From Hydractinia symbiolongicarpus (taxonomy: Eukaryota > Cnidaria > Hydrozoa > Anthoathecata > Hydractiniidae): DNA of 64,000 bases. This document shows positions 13,033-22,044 of this stretch, in pieces. Position 1 is the stretch's first letter, and every line of letters starts with the position of its first letter. Both the position numbers and the translations under genes were made by a program. Below the pieces are notes generated by a model, which had not been told where the DNA came from, did not search any database, and worked only from the letters and a program-made list of their open reading frames with translations. Location: positions 34,685,851-34,749,850 of the forward strand of contig NC_079877.1 of the NCBI RefSeq assembly GCF_029227915.1. Direction: 5' to 3'.

Positions 13033-13045
13033 CATGATGATGATG
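13033..13045 (+). repeat. Short ATG microsatellite at the end of the insertion
   Basis: CATGATGATGATG ends the inserted DNA directly before the right target-site copy. Simple-repeat tails of this kind are common at the 3' ends of non-LTR elements. Confidence 0.8.
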
Positions 13046-13053
13046 AAATACAT
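13046..13053. repeat. Right copy of 8-bp target-site duplication (AAATACAT)
   Basis: AAATACAT resumes the monomer and runs on into GTTGGTACGAATATG as in uninterrupted copies. It pairs with 12864-12871. Confidence 0.85.
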
Positions 13054-16000
13054 GTTGGTACGAATATGTGACGCAACCGTAGTAACTCAAACGGATTTAT
13101 ACCGCTAGAAAGTCAATGAAATGTAGTTTTTGAAACTGTTCCTATTCATTCAGCGCGTGCTAACGGCCAGGGTTGGTCCCACAGTAAAAAAAGACTTTTT
13201 CATCTAAATTTTTAAATAAAGCGCTACCACAGAGCAGAGTAATCGCGGAATTCCAGCAATCATGTCAAATTAAAAAGAATGTTATTCCTTGGAGACCAAT
13301 TGGCTCATTTATCACATTTATAAGGTAACAGTCCAGAATCAGTTCAATTAAGTCCCACACTCAATCGTTTCACTGCTAAAAGCGATACAACTTAGTAATA
13401 TCGGATAAAAATCACTAAATACATGTGGGGACGAATATGTGACCCAACCGTTGTAACTCAAACGGACTGATACCGTTATAAAGTCATTGAAATATAGTTT
13501 TTGAAACTGTCGCTATTTCTTCAGCGCGCGATAATGGCTAGGATTGGTCCCAGAGTAAGAAATTACTTATTTATCTAAATATTTAAATGAAGCGCTACTA
13601 CAGCGCCCAGTGTAATCGCTGAGTTCCGGCAATCACGTCAAACTAAGAAGAATGTTATTTCTTGGGGTCCAATTGGCTCACTTATCACATTCTTAAGGTC
13701 ACAGTCTAGAATCAGTTCAATTAAGTCCCACAGTCAATCGTTGCACTGTTTAAAGCGATACAACTTAGTAATATCGGAAAAAAGTCACTAAATACATGTT
13801 GGTACGAATATGTGACGCAACCGTTATATCTCAAACGGATTGACACCGTTAGAAAGTCAATGAAATTTTGTTTTGGAAACTGTCTCTACTTCTTCAGCGC
13901 AGACTAACGGCTAGGATTGGTCCCACAGTAAAAAGTGACTTATTTATCTTAATTTTTAAATAAATCGCTACAACAGCGCCCAGTGTAATCGCTGAGTTCC
14001 AGCAATCATGTCAAGTTAAGCACAACGTTATTTCTTGTAGTCAAACTGGCATACTTATCACATTTATAAGGTCAAAGTCCACAATCAGTTCAATAAAGTC
14101 CCACAGTCAAACGTTTCACTGTTAAAAGCGATGCAACCTAGTAATATGAGAAAAATATGGCTAAATACATGTTAGTACGAATATGTGACCCAACCGTTAT
14201 AACTCAAACGGACTGATACCGTTAGAAAATCAATGAAATGTGGTTTTTGAAACTGTCGCTATTTCTTCAGCGCGCGATAACGGCTAGGATTCGTCCCACT
14301 GTAAAGAATGACTTATTTATCTAAATTTTTAAATGAAGCGCTGCCACAGCGCCCAGTGCAATCACTGAGTTCCGGCAAACACGTCAAATTATGAAGAATG
14401 TTATTTCTTGGGGTCCAATTGTCTCATTTATCACATTTATCAGGTCACAGTCCAAAGTTAGTTCATTACGTCCCACAGCCAATCGTTTCACTGTTAAAAG
14501 CGATGCAACCTAGTAATATCAGAAAAATATCGCTAAATACATGTTGGTACGAATATGTGACGCAACCGTTGTAACTCAATTGGATTGATACCGCTAGAAA
14601 TTCAATAAAATGTAGTTTTTGAAACAGTCTCTATTTCTTCAGCGCAAACTAACGGCTAGGATTGGTCCCACAGTAAAAAATAACGTATTTATCTTAATTT
14701 TTAAATAAAGCACTACCACAGAGCCCAGTGTAATCGCTGAGTTCCGGCAATCACGTCAAACTAAGAAGAATGTTATTTCTTGGGGTCCAATTGGCTAACT
14801 TATCACATTCTTAAGTTCACAGTCTAGAATCAGTTCAATTAAGTCCCACAGTCAATCGTTGCACTGTTTAAAGCGATACAACTTAGTAATATCGGAAAAA
14901 GGTCACTAAATTCATGTTGGTACGAATATGTGACGCAACCGTTGTATCTCAAACGGATTGACAACGTTAGAAATTCCATGAAATGTAGTTTTTGAAACTG
15001 TCTCTATTTCTTCAGCGCGAACTAACCGCTAGGATTGGTCCCACAGTAAAAAATGACTTATTTATCTAAATTTTTAAAGAAAGCGCTACCAGAGATCCTA
15101 GTGTAATCGCTGAGTTCCGGCAATCATGTCAAATTAAGAAGAATATTATTTCTTGGATGAAGTTGACTCACTTATCACATTTATAAGGTCACAGGCCAAA
15201 CTTATTTCAATTAAGTTCCACAGGCAATCGTTTCACTGTTAAAAGCGATTTAACTTAGTATTATCCGAAAAATATCACTAAATACATGTTGGTACGAATA
15301 TGTGACGCAACCGTTGTAACTCAAACGGATTGATACCGGCAAGAAGTCAATGAAATGTAGTTTTTGAGAATCTCTCTATTTCTTTAGCGCGTGCTAACGG
15401 CCAGAATTGGTCCCACAGTATAAAAAGACTTATATATCTAAATTTTTAAATAAAGTGCTACCATAGAGCCTAGTGTAATTCCTGAAATCCATCAATCATG
15501 TCGAATTAAGAAGAATGGTATTCCTTGGGGTCCAGTTGGCTTACTTATCACATTGATAAGGTCACAGTCCAGAATGAGTTCAATTAAGTCCCACAGTCAA
15601 TCGTTTCACTGTTAAAAGCGATACAAATTAGTAATATCGGATAAAAATCATTAAATACCTGTGGGGACGAATATGTGACCCAACCATTGTAACTCAAACG
15701 GACTGACACCGTTAGGAAGTCAATGAAACGTAGTTTTTGAAACTGTCGCTATTTCTTCAGCGCGCGATAACGGCTAGGATCGGTCCCACAGTAGAGAATG
15801 ACTTATCTATCTAAATGTTTTTAATGAAGCACTTTCACAACGCCCAGTGTAATCGCTGAGTTCCAGCAATCATGTCAAATTAAGAACAATGTTATTTCTT
15901 GGGGTCCAGTTGACTCATTTATCACATTTATAAGGTCACAGTCCAGAATGAGTTCAATTAAGTCCCACAGTCAATCGTTTCACTGTTAAAAGCGATACAA

Positions 16001-17692
16001 CTTAGTAATATCGGAAAAAAATACCTAAAAACATATTGGTACGAATATGTGACGCAACCGTTGTAACTCAATCGGATTGATACCGCTAGAAATTCAATGA
16101 AATGTAGTTTTTGAAACAGTCTCTATTTCTTCCGCGCAAACTAACGGCTAGGATTGGTCCCACAGTAAAAAATAACGTATTTATCTTAATTTTTAAATAA
16201 AGCGCTACCACAGCGCTCAGTGTAATCGCTGAGTTCCAGCAATCATGTCAAATTAAGAACAACGTTATTTCTTGTAGTCAAACTGGCTTATTTATCACAT
16301 TTATAAGGTCAAAGTCCACAATCAGTTCAATTAAGTCCCACAGTCAAACGTTTCACTGTTAAAAGCGATGCAACCTAGTAATATCAAAACACTATCGCTA
16401 AATACATGTTGGTACGAATATGTGACGCAACAGTTGTAACTCAAACGGATTTATACCGCTAGAAAGTCAATAAAATGTAGTTTTGGAAACTGTTCCTATT
16501 TATTCGGCGCGTGTTAACGGCCAGGATTCTTCCCACAGTAAAAAATGACTTATTTATCTCAATTTTTAAATAAAGCGCTACCACAGCGCTCAGTGTAATC
16601 GCTGAGTTCCAGCAATCATGTCAAATTAAGAACAATGTTATTTCTTGGGGTCCAGTTGGCTCACTTATCACATTTATAAGGTCACAGTCCAGAATGAGTT
16701 CAATTAAGTCCCACAGTCAATCGTTTCATTGTTAAAAGCGATACAACTTAGTAATATCGGAAAAAAATATCTAAACACATGTTGGCACGAATATGTGACG
16801 CAACCGCTGTAACTTAAACGGATTGACACCGTTAGAAAATCAATGAAATGTGGTTTTTGAAACTGTCGCTATTTCTTCAGCGCGCGATAACGGCTAGGAT
16901 TCGTCCCACTGTAAAGAATGACTTATTTATATAAATTTTTAAATGAAGCGCTACCACAGCGCCCAGTGCAATCACTGAGTTCCGGCAAACACGTCAAATT
17001 ATGAAGAATGTTATTTCTCGGGGTCCAACTGTCTTATTTATCACATTTATCACGTCACAGTCCAAAGTTAGTTCATTACGTCCCACAGCCAATCGTTTCA
17101 CTGTTAAAAGCGATGCAACCTAGTAATATCATAAAAATATCGCTAAATACATGTTGGTACGAATATGTGACGCAATCGTTGTAACTCAATTGGATTGATA
17201 CCGCTAGAAATTCAATGAAATGTAGTTTTTGAAACAGTCTCTATTTCTTCAGCGCGAACTAACGGCTAGGATTGGTCCCACAGTAAAAAATAACGTATTT
17301 ATCTTAATTTTTAAATAAAGCGCTACCACAGAGCCCAGTGTAATCGCTGAGTTCCAGCAATCATGTCAAATTAAAAAGAATGTTCTTTCTTGGGGTCCAA
17401 TTGGCTAACTTATTACATTCTTAAGTTCACAGTCTAGAATCAGTTCAATTAAGTCCCACAGTCAATCGTTGCACTGTTTAAAGCGATACAACTTAGTAAT
17501 ATCGGAAAAAAGTCACTAAATACATGTTGGTACGAATATGTGACGCAACCGTTGTATCTCAAACCGATTGACAACGTTAGAAATTCCATGAAATGTAGTT
17601 TTTGAAACTGTCTCTATTTCTTCAGCGCGAACTAACCGCTAGGATTGGTCCCACAGTAAAAAATGACTTATTTATCTTAATTTTTAAATAAA

Positions 17693-17707
17693 GCGCTACC
17701 ACAGCGC
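17693..17707. other. Short hairpin GCGCT-ACCAC-AGCGC in satellite monomer
   Basis: A perfect 5-bp G+C-rich stem with a 5-base loop. It is present in every monomer with the CGCCCAG or CGCTCAG variant and broken in those with GAGCC or GATCC, so hairpin and non-hairpin monomers alternate in many higher-order repeats. Shown here for one copy as an example. Confidence 0.8.
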
Positions 17708-17792
17708 CCAGTGTAATCGCTGAGTTCCAGCAATCATGTCAAATTAAAAAGAATGTTATTTCTTGGGGTCCAGTTGACTCACTTATCACATT

Positions 17793-17802
17793 TATAAGGT
17801 CA
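17793..17802 (+). other. TATAAGGTCA element in satellite monomer
   Basis: TATA followed by AGGTCA, the half-site bound by nuclear receptors. It is kept in most monomers (TTTATAAGGTCA), though some have AAGTTCA or CAGGTCA. A role is not shown; with this many copies a chance 6-base match is quite possible. Confidence 0.3.
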
Positions 17803-17921
17803 CAGTCCAGAAACAATTCAATTAAGTCCCACAGTCAATCGTTTCACTGTTAAAAGCGATACAACTTAGTAATATCGGAAAAAAGTCACTAAATACATGT
17901 TGGTACGAATATGTGACGCAA

Positions 17922-18011
17922 CCGTTGTAACTCAAACGGACTGATACCGTTAGAAAGTCAATGAAATGTAGTCTTTTAGAATGTCTCTATTTCTTCAGTG
18001 CGTGCTAACGG
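17922..18011. other. Cluster of alternating CCGTT / AACGG elements
   Basis: In order: CCGTT (17922), AACGG (17935), CCGTTAG (17947) and CTAACGG (18005). The first two form a 5-bp inverted repeat with an 8-base loop. The last two are a perfect 7-bp inverted repeat. Three of the four fit the YAAC(G/T)G core bound by Myb-family proteins. The arrangement recurs in most monomers of all three blocks; one example is marked. Confidence 0.6.
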
Positions 18012-18020
18012 CCAGGATTG

Positions 18021-21000
18021 GTGCCACAGTAAAAAAAGACTCATTTATCTAAATTTTTAAAGAAAGCGCTACCAGAGATCCTAGTGTAATCGCTGAGTTC
18101 CGGCAATCATGTCAAATTAAGAAGAATATTATTTCTTGGATCCAGTTGACTCACTTATCACATTTATAAGGTCACAGGCCAAACTTATTTCAATTAAGTT
18201 CCACAGGCAATCGTTTCACTGTTAAAAGCGATTTAACTTAGTATTATCCGAAAAATATCACTAAATATATGTTGGTACGAATATGTGACGCAACCGTTGT
18301 AACTCAAACGGATTGATACCTGCAAGAAGTCAATGAAATGTAGTTTTTGAGAATCTCTCTATTTCTTTAGCGCGTGCCAACGTCCAGAATTGGTCCCACA
18401 GTATAAAAAGACTTATATATCTAAATTTTTAAATAAAGTGCTACCATAGAGCCTAGTGTAATTCCTGAAATCCATCAATCATGTCGAATTAAGAAGAATG
18501 TTATTTGTTGGGGTCAAATTGGCATACTTATCACATTTATAAGGTCAAAGTCCACAATCAGTTCAATAAAGTCCCACAGTCAAACGTTTCACTGTTAAAA
18601 GCGATGCAACCTAGTAATATCAGAAAAATATCGCTAAATACATGTTGGTACGAATATGTGACGCAACCGTTGTAACTCAATTGGATTGATACCGTTAGAA
18701 AGTCAATGAAATTTTGTTTTGGAAACTGTCTCTACTTCTTCAGCGCAAACTAACGGCTAGGATTGGTCCCACAGTAAAAAGTGACTTATTTATCTTAATT
18801 TTTAAATAAATCGCTACAACAGCGCCCAGTGTAATCGCTGAGTTCCAGCAATCATGTCAAACTAAGAAGAATGTTATTTGTTGGGGTCAAACTGGCATAC
18901 TTATCACATTTATAAGGTCAAAGTCCACAATCAGTTCAATAAAGTCCCACAGTCAAACGTTTCACTGTTAAAAGCGATGCAACCTAGTAATATCAGAAAA
19001 ATATCGCTAAATACATGTTGGTACGAATATGTGACGCAACCGTTGTAACTCAATTGGATTGATACCGCTAGAAATTCAATGAAATGTAGTTTTTGAAACA
19101 GTCTCTATTTCTTCAGCGCGAACTAACGGCTAGGATTGGTCCCACAGTAAAAAATAACGTATTTATCTTAATTTTTAAATAAAGCGCTACCACAGAGCCA
19201 AGTGTAATCGCTGAGTTCCGGCAATCACGTCAAACTAAGAAGAATGTTATTTCTTGGGGTCCAATTGGCTAACTTATCACATTCTTAAGTTCACAGTCTG
19301 GAATCAGTTCAATTAAGTCCCACAGTCAATCGTTGCACTGTTTAAAGCGATACAACTTAGTAATATCGGAAAAATATCGCTAAATACATGTTGGTACGAA
19401 TATGTGACGCAACCGTTGTAACTCAATTGGATTGATACCGCTAGAAATTCAATGAAATGTAGTTTTTGAAACAGTCTCTATTTCTTCAGCGCGAACTAAC
19501 GGCTAGGATTGGTCCCACAGTAAAAAATAACGTATTTATCTTAATTTTTAAATAAAGCGCTACCACAGAGCCCAGTGTAATCGCTGAGTTCCGGCAATCA
19601 CGTCAAACTAAAAAGAATGTTATTTCTTGGGGTCCAATTGGCTAACTTATCACATTCTTAAGTTCACAGTCTAGAATCAGTTCAATTAAGTCCCACAGTC
19701 AATCGCTGTTTAAAGCGATACAACTTAGTAATATCGGAAAAAAGTCACTAAATACATGTTGGTACGAATATGTGACGCAACCGTTGTATCTCAAACGGAT
19801 TGACAACGTTAGAAATTCCATGAAATGTAGTTTTTGAAACTGTCTCTATTTCTTCAGCGCGAACAAACCGCTAGGATTGGTCCCACAGTAAAAAATGACT
19901 TATTTATCTTAATTTTTAAATAAAGCGCTACCACAGCGCCCAGTGTAATAGCTGAGTTCCAGCAATCATGTCAAATTAAAAAGAATGTTATTTCTTGGGG
20001 TCCAGTTGACTCACTTATCACATTTATAAAAATATCGGATAAAAATCATTAAATACGTGTGGGGACGAATATGTGACGCAACTGTTGTAACTCAAACGGA
20101 CTGATACCGTTAGAAAGTCAATGAAATGTAGTCTTTTAGAATGTCTCTATTTCTTCAGTGCGTGCTAACGGCCAGGATTGGTGCCACAGTAAAAAAAGAC
20201 TCATTTATCTAAATTTTTAAAGAAAGCGCTACCAGAGATCCTAGTGTAATCGCTGAGTTCCGGCAATCATGTCAAATTAAGAAGAATATTATTTCTTGGA
20301 TCCAGTTGACTCACTTATCACATTTATAAGGTCACAGGCCAAACTTATTTCAATTAAGTTCCACAGGCAATCGTTTCACTGTTAAAAGCGATTTAACTTA
20401 GTATTATCCGAAAAATATCACTAAATACATGTTGGTACGAATATGTGACGCAACCGTTGTAACTCAAACGGATTGATACCTGCAAGAAGTCAATGAAATG
20501 TAGTTTTTGAGAATCTCTCTATTTCTTTAGCGCGTGCCAACGTCCAGAATTGGTCCCACAGTATAAAAAGACTTATATATCTAAATTTTTAAATAAAGTG
20601 CTACCATAGAGCCTAGTGTAATTCCTGAAATCCATCAATCATGTCGAATTAAGAAGAATGTTATTCCTTGGGGTCCAGTTGGCTCACTTATCACATTGAT
20701 AAGGTCACAGTCCAGAATGAGTTCAATTAAGTCCCACAGTCAATCGTTTCACTGTTAAAATCCATACAACTTAGTAATATCGGAAAAAAATACATAAACA
20801 CATATTGGTACGAATATGTGACGCAACCGTTGTAACTCAAACGGATTGACACCGTTAGAAAGTCAATGAAATTTTGTTTTGGAAACTGTCTCTACTTCTT
20901 CAGCGCAAACTAACGGCTAGGATTGGTCCCACAGTAAAAAGTGACTTATTTATCTTAATTTTTAAATAAATCGCTACCACAGCGCCCAGTGTAATCGCTG

Positions 21001-22044
21001 AGTTCCAGCAATCATGTCAAACTAAGAAGAATGTTATTTCTTGGGGTCAAACTGGCATACTTATCACATTTATAAGGTCAAAGTCCACAATCAGTTCAAT
21101 AAAGTCCCACAGTCAAACGTTTCACTGTTAAAAGCGATGCAACCTAGTAATATCAGAAAAATATCGCTAAATACATGTTGGTACGAATATGTGACGCAAC
21201 CGTTGTAACTCAATTGGATTGATACCGCTAGAAATTCAATGAAATGTAGTTTTTGAAACAGTCTCTATTTCTTCAGCGCGAACTAACGGCTAGGATTGGT
21301 CCCACAGTAAAAAATAACGTATTTATCTTAATTTTTAAATAAAGCGCTACCACAGAGCCAAGTGTAATTGCTAAGTTCCGGCAATCACGTCAAACTAAGA
21401 AGAATGTTATTTCTTGGGGTCCAATTGGCTAACTTATCACATTCTTAGGTTCACAGTCTGGAATCAGTTCAATTAAGTCCCACAGTCAATCGTTGCACTG
21501 TTTAAAGCGATAAAACTTAGTAATATCGGAAAAAAGTCACTAAATACATGTTGGTACGAAAATGTGACGCAACCGTTGTATCTCAAACGGATTGACAACG
21601 TTAGAAATTCCATAAAATGTAGTTTTTGAAACTGTCTCTATTTCTTCAGCGGGAACTAACCGCTAGGATTGGTCCCACAGTAAAAAATGACTTATTTATC
21701 TTAATTTTTAAATAAAGCGCTACCACAGCGCCCAGTGTAATCGCTGAGTTCCAGCAATCATGTCAAATTAAAAAGAATGTTATTTCTTGGGGTCCAGTTG
21801 ACTCACTTATCACATTGATAAGGTCACAGTCCAGAAACAATTCAATTAAGTCCCACAGTCAATCGTTTCACTGTTAAAAGCGATACAACTTAGTAATATC
21901 GGATAAAAATCATTAAATACCTGTGGGGACGAATATGTGACCCAACCATTGTAACTCAAACGGACTGACACCGTTAGGAAGTCAATGAAACGTAGTTTTT
22001 GAAACTGTCGCTATTTCTTCAGCGCGCGATAACGGCTAGGATCG
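18021..22044 (+). repeat. 6-monomer repeat X-Y-Z-D..., two copies, the first with a deletion
   Basis: Copy 1 is 18021-20180 (X, Y, Z, D, D, E) and copy 2 is 20181-22044 (X, Y, Z, D, E). X, Y, Z and the first D match closely, including GTGCCACAG at 18021/20181 and CAACGTCCAG before Y in both. Copy 1 has a second D monomer (19512) and a shortened E. The X monomers lie 2160 bp apart, six monomers less the 72-bp loss and one smaller one. Confidence 0.75.
19880..20180 (+). repeat. Truncated satellite monomer (301 bp) with ~72-bp internal deletion
   Basis: A type E copy in which CACATTTATAA is joined directly to AATATCGGATAAAAATC at about 20029. The segment from the AGGTCACAGTCC element through the internal GTCCCACAGT, the palindrome site and CAACTTAGT is missing. 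It is the shortest complete unit in the window. The ends share a few A/T bases, consistent with a microhomology deletion. Confidence 0.85.

Larger units (their letters stand above)
12872..13045. mobile_element. 174-bp non-satellite insertion, probably a short or truncated transposable element
   Basis: This is the only stretch in the window that does not match the satellite. It starts ACCATGTGTTTTGAC and ends CATGATGATGATG. It is very A+T rich, with a run of 14 T (12982-12995) after a pyrimidine stretch and a short (ATG)n tail. I see no terminal inverted repeats and no coding capacity. The 8-bp duplicated target fits hAT or P-like DNA elements, but the lack of inverted ends and the simple-repeat tail would equally fit a 5'-truncated non-LTR retroelement or SINE. 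AAATACAT also occurs inside, at 13028-13035 next to the ATG run, so the exact right end is open. A family assignment is not possible from the sequence alone. Confidence 0.7.
12621..13175 (+). repeat. Interrupted satellite monomer (555 bp)
   Basis: This copy spans 555 bp from GTCCCAC to GTCCCAC. The excess over a 373-bp monomer is 182 bp, exactly the 174-bp insertion plus an 8-bp duplicated target. Left of the insertion it reads through the palindrome to CCCTAAATACAT; right of it the monomer resumes at AAATACATGTTGG with no loss. It is a CACATTAG-class monomer, so the insertion postdates that subfamily. Confidence 0.93.
1..13546 (+). repeat. Satellite block I: diverged monomers with local 4- and 5-unit repeats
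   Basis: Monomer starts are 367, 739, 1112, 1485, 1858, 2231, 2604, 2977, 3341, 3703, 4073, 4446, 4810, 5172, 5542, 5915, 6287, 6660, 7033, 7403, 7775, 8148, 8521, 8894, 9268, 9640, 10013, 10385, 10758, 11130, 11503, 11876, 12248, 12621 and 13176. A hallmark is a subset starting GTCCCACATTAG (739, 1112, 1485, 6660, 9268, 9640, 10758, 11503, 12621), a variant I did not see in blocks II or III. Other variants are GACTTTTTCATC starts, the TTATGTAAATTTTATAATG variant, and copies with CTTGGATCCAGTTGAC. Duplicated pairs include 739/1485 (746 bp apart, both with GGCGCTACCAGAGATCC) and 1112/2231 (1119 bp). The change to block II occurs inside the monomer 13547-13919, whose head resembles block I and whose tail resembles type Z. 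Confidence 0.85.
17648..18020 (+). repeat. Representative satellite monomer (type E, 373 bp)
   Basis: A complete copy used here to place internal landmarks. GTCCCACAGT is at 17648 and again, as AAGTCCCACAGT, at 17826 (offset 178). A related GGTCACAGTCC is at 17799. The GCGCT/AGCGC hairpin is at 17693-17707, TATAAGGTCA at 17793-17802, the decayed palindrome at 17831-17850, and the AACGG cluster at 17922-18011. A/T tracts lie near the start (AAAAAA, AATTTTT), before CACTAAATAC, and in the last quarter. G+C is 138 of 373 bases. Confidence 0.9.

Noticed and set aside
13036-13050. P-element-like terminus (CATGATGATGATGAAATA)
   Set aside because: The likeness depends on the ATG run abutting the duplicated satellite bases AAATACAT. 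It points out of the insert, and no matching inverted end exists on the left.
12887-13090. 67-codon open frame on the minus strand across the insertion
   Set aside because: It reads from satellite through the right target-site copy, the ATG tail and the T run (giving a His run and a Lys run), then into the insert. Low-complexity translation, not a gene.
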